Assembly: GCA_938045475.1 (NCBI GenBank)
Contig: CALIML010000008.1
Span: 122,451 to 186,450 of the forward strand
Reading direction: 5' to 3'
DNA from: an uncultured Sulfolobales archaeon
GTDB lineage: Archaea; Thermoproteota; Thermoprotei_A; Sulfolobales; Desulfurococcaceae
DNA length: 64,000 bases
Shown: one piece after another, positions 1 through 6,784 of the stretch
Layout of the letters: every line of letters starts with the position of its first letter
Position numbering within the stretch: the stretch's first letter is position 1
Made by a program: the position numbers and the translations under genes
Notes under the pieces: generated by a model
What the model saw: the letters and a program-made list of their open reading frames with translations, nothing else
Database searches by the model: none
What the model was told of the DNA's origin: nothing

Positions 1-227
1 CTAGAGATCCTTGCTATAGGCAGCCCAGTCCTCGCCCCATGACTTGCTAAGAGGAGCTTATTGGAGACTCTGAGGAAAGGCCCATCCAACACTACTCCTG
101 GAAGCCCGCCTACAGCTTTAAATATGACTTCCCGCGCAGCCTTAATGCTCTTAGACAACTCGTCTATCGAAGCCTCTCCTTTAGCTAGCAAGTACTCAAT
201 GAGTCTTCGGGCAATGCTTACAGCCAT
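1..227 (-). CDS. N-terminal part of an unrecognised protein, cut by the left window edge
   Basis: An open reading frame starts with ATG at 227 on the minus strand and runs without a stop through position 1, giving about 75 codons. The visible part begins MAVSIARRLIEYLLAKGEAS and continues with a segment whose helix pattern (IDELSKSIKAAREVIFKAVG) resembles a small winged-helix or helix-turn-helix module. That is only an impression from the residue pattern; I do not recognise the family. It is divergent from the PhoH-KH gene and shares a short A+T-rich promoter region with it. A plus-strand open frame over the same bases is low-complexity Ser/Thr/Pro and looks like a shadow. Confidence 0.6.
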   Translation of the reverse strand, partial: MAVSIARRLIEYLLAKGEASIDELSKSIKAAREVIFKAVGGLPGVVLDGPFLRVSNKLLLASHGARTGLPIARIS

Positions 228-263
228 GTATTTATACCCGGTGGAGTCTGGTGAGCTAGCTGC

Positions 264-275
264 GTATTTATATAA
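264..275. promoter_or_regulatory. Shared divergent TATA element
   Basis: The sequence tatttatata lies between the divergent genes at 227 (minus) and 284/311 (plus). It reads as a TATA box on both strands. With the usual archaeal spacing of about 26 bases, the plus-strand transcript would begin near 296, downstream of the first possible start codon at 284. Confidence 0.5.
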
Positions 276-310
276 GAGAATTAGTGGTAGTTAAGCCTCG
301 CTTAAGAGAG

Positions 311-1474
311 GTGGCTGCCGTGGGAGAGATCTTTAACAAACTTACGCCAACGAGCCCTGGGCAGGAGGAGTTGAAGAAAGCTCTTGTAAACGCGAACTAC
401 GAAATAGTTGGAGTATTTGGGCCAACGGGTACGGGCAAGAGCTTGTTCTCAGTTCTTTACGGAATAGACTCAGTGCTCTCAGGCAGGAGCAAGAGGTTCA
501 TAATATCTAGGCCAGTCATAGATGTTGTATCAGGCAGGGAAATGACTGCAGTAGACCTTGGGGAAATGTACTACAGCATAGCTATAAGCTACTTGAGGGA
601 CATTCTCGCAGGATTCATTGATTGGAGCAGCGTTGAGAAGTTGATAAGTGAGGGCAAAGTAGTTTTTGCAGACACCCACTACTTAAGGGGGAGGACTTTC
701 GATGAATCAGTCATATTCCTAGACGATGCTCAAAGCATTCCGCCGGAAAGCAGCATAGAAATGCTTATGAGGATTGGAAGCAACAGCAAGTTCATAGTTG
801 CAGGAGACCCAGTCCTCCAAAAACCCCAGTTAGTGAGAGATGGAGCTTCAGTAGTTAGAGAAGTACTGTTGGGGGAGGAGAGGGCTAGAGTAATAGATCT
901 TGGATTAAAGGACATAGTTAGGCCTGGAGCTAAGCGCGGCATAAAGCTACTGCTTGAGGCCAGAATGAGGAGCAGGTCTCTAAGCGATTCGGAGAGAAAC
1001 ATAGTTGATGCGGCTAGAGCTAGAGCACCTGATGCAGACATAGTTACTGTAACGGAATTCATTTATGAAAAGAGGAAGTTCGAAATAACTAGTGAAGCAG
1101 CTCCAGATGCATTAATGGTAGTTAAGGAGGGCTACATAGGCAGGCTTATAGGTAGAAGGGGTGAGAGGATAGGAGCTATTGAAGCCGATACGGGGCTAAA
1201 GCTTAGAGCAATAGAGCTCACCCTAGACTTAAGGCAGTTGATTAGAGCAATTCACCCAGTTAGCTGGATACACAAAAACATAGTTGACGTAGACTTCATG
1301 GGTCCAGATCTAGGTGTAAAAGTCCAGAGCAGTGCTTACGGAGCCTTCGTAGGTCAGAGGGGCTGCTACGTTAAGTTCATAGACTCAGTGCTGAGGAAAC
1401 TCATGGGAGTTGGAGTGAGGGCCATAGAAGTCCCCGAGGAGTCTGTGGAAAGGGAGAGGAAGAGAGAGAAGTGA
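311..1474 (+). CDS. PhoH-like ATPase with C-terminal KH domain
   Basis: This is a P-loop ATPase of the PhoH-like superfamily fused to an RNA-binding KH domain, a combination known in archaea and presumed to act in RNA metabolism. Counting from GTG 311, the Walker A motif GPTGTGKS is at residues 37-44, Walker B VIFLDDAQ at 134-141, and a sensor-like IVAGDP segment near 162. Near the C-terminus GRLIGRRGERI (about 278-288) is the GxxG loop of a KH domain, followed by a basic tail. An in-frame GTG at 284 would add nine residues, but the TATA box at 267-274 predicts a transcript start near 296, so GTG 311 (or 320) is more likely. The molecular substrate is unknown. Confidence 0.85.
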   Translation: MAAVGEIFNKLTPTSPGQEELKKALVNANYEIVGVFGPTGTGKSLFSVLYGIDSVLSGRSKRFIISRPVIDVVSGREMTAVDLGEMYYSIAISYLRDILAGFIDWSSVEKLISEGKVVFADTHYLRGRTFDESVIFLDDAQSIPPESSIEMLMRIGSNSKFIVAGDPVLQKPQLVRDGASVVREVLLGEERARVIDLGLKDIVRPGAKRGIKLLLEARMRSRSLSDSERNIVDAARARAPDADIVTVTEFIYEKRKFEITSEAAPDALMVVKEGYIGRLIGRRGERIGAIEADTGLKLRAIELTLDLRQLIRAIHPVSWIHKNIVDVDFMGPDLGVKVQSSAYGAFVGQRGCYVKFIDSVLRKLMGVGVRAIEVPEESVERERKREK

Positions 1475-1496
1475 GTGCTTGTAGAAGGCTAACTCA

Positions 1497-1880
1497 TCAA
1501 TCATGCCCTACTGGAATGAATCTAACGGATAGCTTCAGGCTGCACAGCTTTTTATGGAGCTCGATCACTTTGCACGAGGGTCCCTGGACAACTATTATAT
1601 TCATGCAGCCGCACCTCACGTGGCTGTGGCTGTAGTTAGCAACTAGATCCTTGAATTCATCAATGACTTTAGAAAACTCAGCGGGAGTCTCATCTCTTGA
1701 GAAAGCCACCAGTATTCCAGCGCAGTCGTGTTCAGTAGCTCTATGCTTATACAAGCTCACGTGTTCTTCGAGAGCACTCCTCACTACCATGGATCTATCG
1801 ACGCCTAAGGCTTCAGATATTTTATCAACGTCTCTAGCTAGCTCCATCGGTATGGATATTCCAAATCTAACCTTTTGCAA
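1497..1880 (-). CDS. NikR-like ribbon-helix-helix metal-responsive regulator
   Basis: The first 45 residues form a ribbon-helix-helix DNA-binding domain (VRFGISIPMELARDVDKI), and the rest matches the ACT-like metal-sensing domain of NikR (MNIIVVQGP; VIELHKKL). Classic NikR uses four His/Cys nickel ligands. Here H85, H87 and C92 correspond roughly to three of them, but the spacing before C92 is one residue shorter, C90 replaces a His, and the more N-terminal His is not seen. Metal specificity may therefore differ. The start overlaps the upstream permease gene by 14 bases, so it is the last gene of the binding protein-permease operon and probably controls that transporter. Feedback control of the 3782-3821 region is inference. 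Confidence 0.8.
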   Translation of the reverse strand: MQKVRFGISIPMELARDVDKISEALGVDRSMVVRSALEEHVSLYKHRATEHDCAGILVAFSRDETPAEFSKVIDEFKDLVANYSHSHVRCGCMNIIVVQGPSCKVIELHKKLCSLKLSVRFIPVGHD

Positions 1881-2745
1881 AGCCCCGGCCTCCCCTACTT
1901 CTCATTATTGAGGATGCGATGTATATAAGCAGTAGTGCTAGCCCTATGGTGCCTGAGGGAGCTACGTTGACAGCAATTGATGCCATTAATCCAGCTATGC
2001 TTGCGAAAACTGATGAGGAGACAGCTAGCTTCAACGCCTCGCTAGAGCTGTGGGAATTAATGGCTATAGCTGCTGGAACTAGTAGAAGTATGTGCTCTAG
2101 GATGTAGCCAACTGCTCTAAGAAGCCCTATGGAAGTCAAGCCTATTACAATAAAAGCCGTTAAATCATAGAGCCACACCTTCATCCCCATTAGCTTAGAG
2201 TACTCTGGGTCTGCTCCCACCACTACGTTCCCCCTGTAAGTGGAGGAAGATAGAGCTATCACTACTACGGCTACAAGCAGTAGGTACGCGAGATCTCTAT
2301 GAGTCATTAAGAGAGGATCTCCAACCATTAATGAAGCCATCTCTACAACCCTCGCAGCCCTAGCCATAACGAAGTACATCAATATGACGCTCAGCGATGC
2401 AGCAGCCGACACATATATGGCTGTGGCTACATCCTGATCCACTCCTCTATGAATGAAGTAACATGTGGAGCATACGAGGGCTAATCCAATCAAAGTCGCT
2501 GCAGCCAGCTCATTGAATCCAATTACTGTAGATAGAGCTATGGATGCCACTACTGCTAGTAAAGCTGAGTGAGGAGCAGCTTCTGCAAGAAAGTATAGCC
2601 TTCTAGCAGACACTAATGCACTTGCGAAACCATAGGTCAGCCCTATCAAGTACATAGATATTAGCCACTGAACTCTATACCCCATGAGTATGTAGGAAGC
2701 AGTTAGTAGAGGGATGAGAAAGATCATTATTGAAGAAAGCCTCAT
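1867..2745 (-). CDS. Metal ABC transporter permease (ZnuB/MntB type)
   Basis: A very hydrophobic protein of 292 residues with about eight predicted membrane segments, the usual size for ABC-3 family permeases that import zinc, manganese or iron. The segment VVVGADPEYSKLMGMKVWLYDL is typical of the cytoplasmic coupling region of this family (usually an AxxxGxxV-like stretch). It overlaps the binding-protein gene upstream by 4 bases and the regulator gene downstream by 14 bases, so the three are co-transcribed. The ATPase is encoded divergently at 3824. The exact metal cannot be read from sequence. Confidence 0.85.
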   Translation of the reverse strand: MRLSSIMIFLIPLLTASYILMGYRVQWLISMYLIGLTYGFASALVSARRLYFLAEAAPHSALLAVVASIALSTVIGFNELAAATLIGLALVCSTCYFIHRGVDQDVATAIYVSAAASLSVILMYFVMARAARVVEMASLMVGDPLLMTHRDLAYLLLVAVVVIALSSSTYRGNVVVGADPEYSKLMGMKVWLYDLTAFIVIGLTSIGLLRAVGYILEHILLLVPAAIAINSHSSSEALKLAVSSSVFASIAGLMASIAVNVAPSGTIGLALLLIYIASSIMRSRGGRGFAKG

Positions 2746-3788
2746 TTCCTGCCCACTCCTCTAGCTAAATACCGATCTAATGCAATTGCGGCCGCAGCTG
2801 CAACTACAGCAGTTACCAGTGCTACAGCAACTACATCCCTTAACTCATAGAGCCCTCCGTGTTGTTGAACAATAGTGCTGGTCAACTCACTTACTTCACT
2901 GACTTGCTCAACTACTTTAGCTAGCTTACTTAAAGTACTTCCTTCAGCTAAAGGACTCGGAATCCTTAAGACAGTCCTATTGTATTTTTCAGCTAGTTCG
3001 AGAAGATATGAATATGCTGCACTACTGCTTCCCTCAATTACTAGTATGTAGTCAATTACTCCTCCCTTAATGCTATCCTCAATATCCCTTAGAGCGCCTG
3101 GAGGAGACATCAACTCGTGCTCCATGAGCACGAAGTTCTCTACTTTTATGCCAAGCCACTCCACAGCGTATTGAACCAGTGGAGATTCTCCAACAGCTAG
3201 CCCGCTTTCTTTCCTAGCTGAACTAGTTAGTTCAACAAGCTTCGTTAATACTTGAGCTAGCTTTAAGTAGTAAACACTTCTACAGCTAGGCCTGTGGATA
3301 GACATTTCTTCAGCCAACTTAGTTAGGAAAACAGCGTAGTTATACGGATCGTAGGTTACAGCGTGAAGGTTCAGTGAGCCCGTGGATGGATTAACCAACT
3401 TTCTTATGCCATCTATGTAGGGCACTTCAATTAGTGAAGAATTCACCTCACCTAAGGCCACCAGCTCCCTTATCTTCAATTCAAAAGGTGCGTGAGCTGT
3501 GGAGATAACTAAGTCTGCATTCCTAAGCAGATCTACGTCTATTGGAGTCAGCTGGTATTCATGCGGGTCAACGCCGCTTGGGACGAGGGCTATTATTATA
3601 TCGCCGCTGCAAACTAATTGCTCTACGTCAAGCCCTAGGTATGTGAAAGTAACGACTATGTCTAAGCCCTCCTCAACTACTGCCTGGCTTAAGGCTTGTT
3701 GAGCAATAGCTGCTAAGACTATTAGTGCTAAAACAATTGCATTAACCAATGCCTTCAACTCAACCACCGGTAAGCTTATTTTGTGCAC
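2742..3788 (-). CDS. Metal-binding substrate-binding protein (ZnuA-like), membrane-anchored
   Basis: This matches the cluster A-I (ZnuA/PsaA) solute-binding family. The first metal-ligand region DPHEYQLTPIDVDLLRNADL is the characteristic HxYxxxPxD segment, and further ligands probably come from NLHAVTYDP and LMEHELMSPPG. Residues 12-35 form a signal peptide. Unlike bacterial ZnuA, it has a C-terminal membrane segment (VAVALVTAVVAAAAAIALD) followed by a basic tail, so it is anchored at both ends or at the C-terminus after processing, as is common in archaea. There is no His-rich loop. It starts with GTG at 3788 and leads the operon with the permease and the NikR-like regulator. Confidence 0.85.
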   Translation of the reverse strand: MHKISLPVVELKALVNAIVLALIVLAAIAQQALSQAVVEEGLDIVVTFTYLGLDVEQLVCSGDIIIALVPSGVDPHEYQLTPIDVDLLRNADLVISTAHAPFELKIRELVALGEVNSSLIEVPYIDGIRKLVNPSTGSLNLHAVTYDPYNYAVFLTKLAEEMSIHRPSCRSVYYLKLAQVLTKLVELTSSARKESGLAVGESPLVQYAVEWLGIKVENFVLMEHELMSPPGALRDIEDSIKGGVIDYILVIEGSSSAAYSYLLELAEKYNRTVLRIPSPLAEGSTLSKLAKVVEQVSEVSELTSTIVQQHGGLYELRDVVAVALVTAVVAAAAAIALDRYLARGVGRK

Positions 3789-3821
3789 AGCTATTTTAAA
3801 ATTTTACATATAGTGTACACA
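3782..3821. promoter_or_regulatory. Divergent promoter with two short palindromes, candidate operators
   Basis: Only 35 bases separate the divergent starts of the binding-protein and ATPase genes. Two 8-base palindromes flank an A+T-rich core (ttttaaaattttacata): TGTGCACA at 3782-3789, overlapping the minus-strand start codon, and GTGTACAC at 3813-3820, just ahead of the plus-strand start. Their centres are 31 bases apart, close to three helical turns. This would let one dimeric regulator act on both genes. Short palindromes are common by chance, so this is a suggestion. Confidence 0.4.
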
Positions 3822-3823
3822 AG

Positions 3824-4612
3824 GTGAGTCAAGCCTTGCCCAACATAAGTGTAGAGAATCTCACTGCAGGCTACCGCAGTGATGCAATTATATCAGGAGT
3901 GGCTTTCTCAGTGAATTCACCTTCATTAATACAAGTACTTGGGCCAAACGGAGCTGGTAAAACAACTCTACTTAAAGCAATAGCTGGATTAATCAAGCCC
4001 TTCAGTGGGAGAGTAGTTATTTCCGGAGTCAATGTAACTGGAGACCCTAGTAAAGCCGGGAGATACATTGGCTATGTTTCGCAAGTACATTCATTTAACT
4101 CCAGCTATAAACACCCAGTAACCCCCATGGAGCTCCTTGAATCAACGCTGTGCGTAAGCAATAGATCCCTTAGATCTATGGATAAGGCCGGCTTGCTTAA
4201 GAAAGTAGAGCATTCCCTAGAGTCCGTTGGGCTCCCGCGCGATCTATGGAATAAGCCTTTGTGGAGCCTTTCAGGCGGGCAAGTGCAGAGAGTTGTTATT
4301 GCTAGAGCTCTATTAAACAACCCCTCAGTGCTGCTGCTGGATGAGCCCTTAGCATCAATAGATCCCCGGGGTAGGTTTGATATAGCTAGGCTTATAGCTG
4401 AACTCAAGAGAGATAAAATAGTCTTAGTGGCCAGCCACGATCCATTAATACTTCAGCCCTACACAGACTACGTGCTCTTAATCAATAGATCTATGTATGT
4501 ATTCGGTGGACGGAGGGAAGTCCTTAGGGAGGAGGTTTTAAGGAAGTTCTACTATAGTGAAGCCATAGTCTTGCTTAAGGACTACGTGCATATAAGTGAC
4601 TACCATGCTTAA
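3824..4612 (+). CDS. Metal ABC transporter ATP-binding protein (ZnuC type)
   Basis: A complete ABC ATPase of 262 residues. Walker A GPNGAGKT is at residues 40-47, the signature LSGGQ follows in LWSLSGGQVQRV, Walker B is VLLLDEPLASID and the switch histidine is in VASHD. It starts with GTG 3824 and is transcribed away from the metal binding protein, with a very short shared promoter. Together with the permease (1867-2745) and binding protein (2742-3788) it makes one importer of the zinc/manganese family. Its 3' end overlaps the convergent VTT gene by 4 bases. Confidence 0.9.
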   Translation: MSQALPNISVENLTAGYRSDAIISGVAFSVNSPSLIQVLGPNGAGKTTLLKAIAGLIKPFSGRVVISGVNVTGDPSKAGRYIGYVSQVHSFNSSYKHPVTPMELLESTLCVSNRSLRSMDKAGLLKKVEHSLESVGLPRDLWNKPLWSLSGGQVQRVVIARALLNNPSVLLLDEPLASIDPRGRFDIARLIAELKRDKIVLVASHDPLILQPYTDYVLLINRSMYVFGGRREVLREEVLRKFYYSEAIVLLKDYVHISDYHA

Positions 4613-5307
4613 ACGCTCCTCCTGCTGAAGAATGAGTTCTTAAGCTTCACTAATCCAAGCACTCTAAGCAACTCGTTGAGGAAGTACTTTAAGCCTGCGG
4701 CAAGACCTTTATCGCTATATACAGTCACTACATTCACCCAGTCTATGCTTATCACTACGTAGCTGAAGGCTAAAGTGATTGCCGCAAGTAGCGCCATCGA
4801 CAAGTATGCGCTGCCTATGTATGGAGACTCGAATAGGAGCTCTTTGGCTAGGGCTCCAAAATAAACTATAGTTCCAGTAAGTACTAGCTTGCCAGTGAAT
4901 ACGGCTATCATGTAGGCAGTTGCATTATAGCTGCTTAAGCCCAATGGGATGTAGAGAACGTCGTCGGGGAGCGGTAGGGATGCAAAGAGGAGTACTGCAA
5001 TGAATAAGCTTCTCCCAGCTATTTTGGAGAAGAGCTTAGTGGCTCTCTTAGCTTTATCACTTAACACAAATCTAGTGGCTCTCCCAACATAGTACACTGC
5101 GAGCTTACCTATAGCTGCTCCTAGAGCACTAGCTATAGCGATAACTAGCCTAGTGACTGGATCATTGACGGCTGCAGAGTAGTGTAGTACTAGGATTAAG
5201 TACGGCATGAATGCATAAGGTATTGAGTTGCTCAGCAATGAGACTAGGAATATCCCCAGCAATCCATAGGATGCTATGAGGTCCCTTAAGCAGCTAACTA
5301 TGTCCAA
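4609..5307 (-). CDS. VTT/DedA-family membrane protein
   Basis: A 232-residue membrane protein with about five or six hydrophobic segments. The core GAAIGKLAVYYVGR followed by FASLPLPDDVLYIPLGLS matches the VTT domain of DedA/SNARE-associated proteins, where a conserved proline-containing re-entrant segment precedes a glycine/leucine-rich helix. Family members have been linked to lipid scrambling or half-transporter functions, but no substrate can be assigned here. It is convergent with the ATPase gene, overlapping 4 bases, and is probably independent of the metal transporter. Confidence 0.7.
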   Translation of the reverse strand: MDIVSCLRDLIASYGLLGIFLVSLLSNSIPYAFMPYLILVLHYSAAVNDPVTRLVIAIASALGAAIGKLAVYYVGRATRFVLSDKAKRATKLFSKIAGRSLFIAVLLFASLPLPDDVLYIPLGLSSYNATAYMIAVFTGKLVLTGTIVYFGALAKELLFESPYIGSAYLSMALLAAITLAFSYVVISIDWVNVVTVYSDKGLAAGLKYFLNELLRVLGLVKLKNSFFSRRSV

Positions 5308-5442
5308 TGCAGAGCCCTCTCTAATTCAATGGGCTGGAATACTGAAAGTACATTATTTACTTTTCCCCAGCTTAGCGCTTCATCTACATATAAGTCAGCG
5401 GCTTACAGCTATACGTAGAGCTATGCAGAGCGCGGCGCAGCC

Positions 5443-5736
5443 ATGAGCCTCACTTGGGAGCCTAAATGGGAAGCCATATCTATAGAGTATGAAGGAGTAA
5501 GAATTAGGACTTGCAGAGATAAAATAACTGGAATGATTGCATGCCCAGTCTGCATAAATGCTGCATCCACCTGCTTAAACGAAGGGGGGATGGGCTTTAG
5601 GAGCAGGAGTCAGCCGAGCTACGTATTCTTCTTTACGGCGAAGGACTTGATTCATCACTTGAAGAATCACCACGAGTCATCGAAGGTGAAGCCGTCCAGA
5701 GTCATTGTTGAAGAGGAGGAAGCTGAAGAAGGGTGA
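5443..5736 (+). CDS. Small conserved-looking protein with a C2H2-like zinc site
   Basis: This 97-residue protein has CPVCINAASTC in its first half and HHLKNHH after residue 70, which together could form a C2H2-type zinc site, and ends in an acidic tail (EEEEAEEG). Small C2H2-like proteins of this size exist in crenarchaea, but I cannot name the family or partner. It stands alone between the minus-strand VTT gene and the next plus-strand gene. A TATA-like acatataag lies near 5387, and ATG 5443 is the only good start. Confidence 0.65.
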   Translation: MSLTWEPKWEAISIEYEGVRIRTCRDKITGMIACPVCINAASTCLNEGGMGFRSRSQPSYVFFFTAKDLIHHLKNHHESSKVKPSRVIVEEEEAEEG

Positions 5737-5868
5737 TCGTTTCACGAGCGCTTAGTGATGTAGCAAGCAGTGGAGTTTCAATGCCCTGCCCTAACGTTAA
5801 ATAGGTCCTTCCATCTAGGAACTCTGAATAGTGTGTGAAAGAAGTGCTTTAATGAATGGGTGAGTTAA

Positions 5869-6717
5869 TTGAGGAAAGCTCGTGGTTTAGAAAAACGTGG
5901 GGTGAGTCGGCTAAAGTTAAAGCTGCTTACGCTTCCCTTAGCCTCTGCATTGATTGCTGTTGGCGTAATATATGTTTTAAACATAAGTATACCGCTAGGA
6001 AGATACAATGCCTTAATCAATGTAGTTGAGGAAGTATTTGTGAAGGAGATCAGGGTTAGAGTGTTAAACGCTACATTCACTGAACAAGCCTTCACCCTAA
6101 AGCAAGGAGATATAGTTGAACTAAAGCTCATAACAGACGGCGGAGAGCACGCTGTAGCGTGTGTTCAATACAGGCCCGGGTTTGTTCAAATAGGTTTAGA
6201 GACTACAGTGGAGTTCAGTGAGCCGAGAGCTCTAAGGGAAGTGGTTGCTCAAAGACTTAGTACAAATGTAACAGGCGGAGAACACGTTTTTCCATTACTT
6301 AGGGCTCCACTAAGTGAATTGAAGTGGATCTACGTATATAGCTTTTGGTTAATGAGCCATGCTTACATTGAAGTAGAGGTTTTAGAGTCAATTAAAGCTG
6401 TTGAATCAATTCACTTAGAGAACTATGGAGATCGAGAGCTAGTAGTAAGCTATAGAGCTTCATTAATTAATGGAACTTCAGTGGAGATAAGCCGCTTGAT
6501 CAAGCCTTATTCAAGTGACAGCGTGCCCATAGGATTAAGGGGAGTCGTATCCAGCGAAGTCGTGGTTAGCTCAGAGACTGCTGGAATGAACATGAGAGTA
6601 ATTGATGGAGTGCTAGTGCTTATTCCAAGAAATAGCCCGCTGCTAATAGTGCTGCTAGCTACATTAAGTGCTTTAACTGCTTTCTGCAGCCTCCTTGCTT
6701 TAAAAGATCGAGGCTAG
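5869..6717 (+). CDS. Unrecognised protein with two membrane segments and an external beta-rich domain
   Basis: I do not recognise this 282-residue protein. After a basic N-terminus (RLKLKLL) there is a membrane segment at about residues 19-37, then a region of about 215 residues rich in beta-branched residues with several N-glycosylation sequons (NAT, NVT, NGT), and a second membrane segment near 258-278. This suggests a surface domain held by a transmembrane helix at each end. It starts with TTG 5869. It precedes the oligopeptide transporter, and a separate promoter at 6733 for the next gene argues against a single operon. Confidence 0.6.
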   Translation: MRKARGLEKRGVSRLKLKLLTLPLASALIAVGVIYVLNISIPLGRYNALINVVEEVFVKEIRVRVLNATFTEQAFTLKQGDIVELKLITDGGEHAVACVQYRPGFVQIGLETTVEFSEPRALREVVAQRLSTNVTGGEHVFPLLRAPLSELKWIYVYSFWLMSHAYIEVEVLESIKAVESIHLENYGDRELVVSYRASLINGTSVEISRLIKPYSSDSVPIGLRGVVSSEVVVSSETAGMNMRVIDGVLVLIPRNSPLLIVLLATLSALTAFCSLLALKDRG

Positions 6718-6732
6718 CCAAGTTTGGTAAAG

Positions 6733-6742
6733 CTTTATATAC
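6733..6742 (+). promoter_or_regulatory. TATA box for the oligopeptide binding-protein gene
   Basis: The sequence ctttatatac follows a purine-rich stretch (ggtaaag) that could be a BRE. It lies about 45 bases before GTG 6785, leaving a leader of about 20 bases that carries a GGTGA ribosome-binding site just before the start. Confidence 0.55.
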
Positions 6743-6784
6743 TCCTTGGACATAGGTATCTAGAGGACTGCAAGGTGAGCAGTT

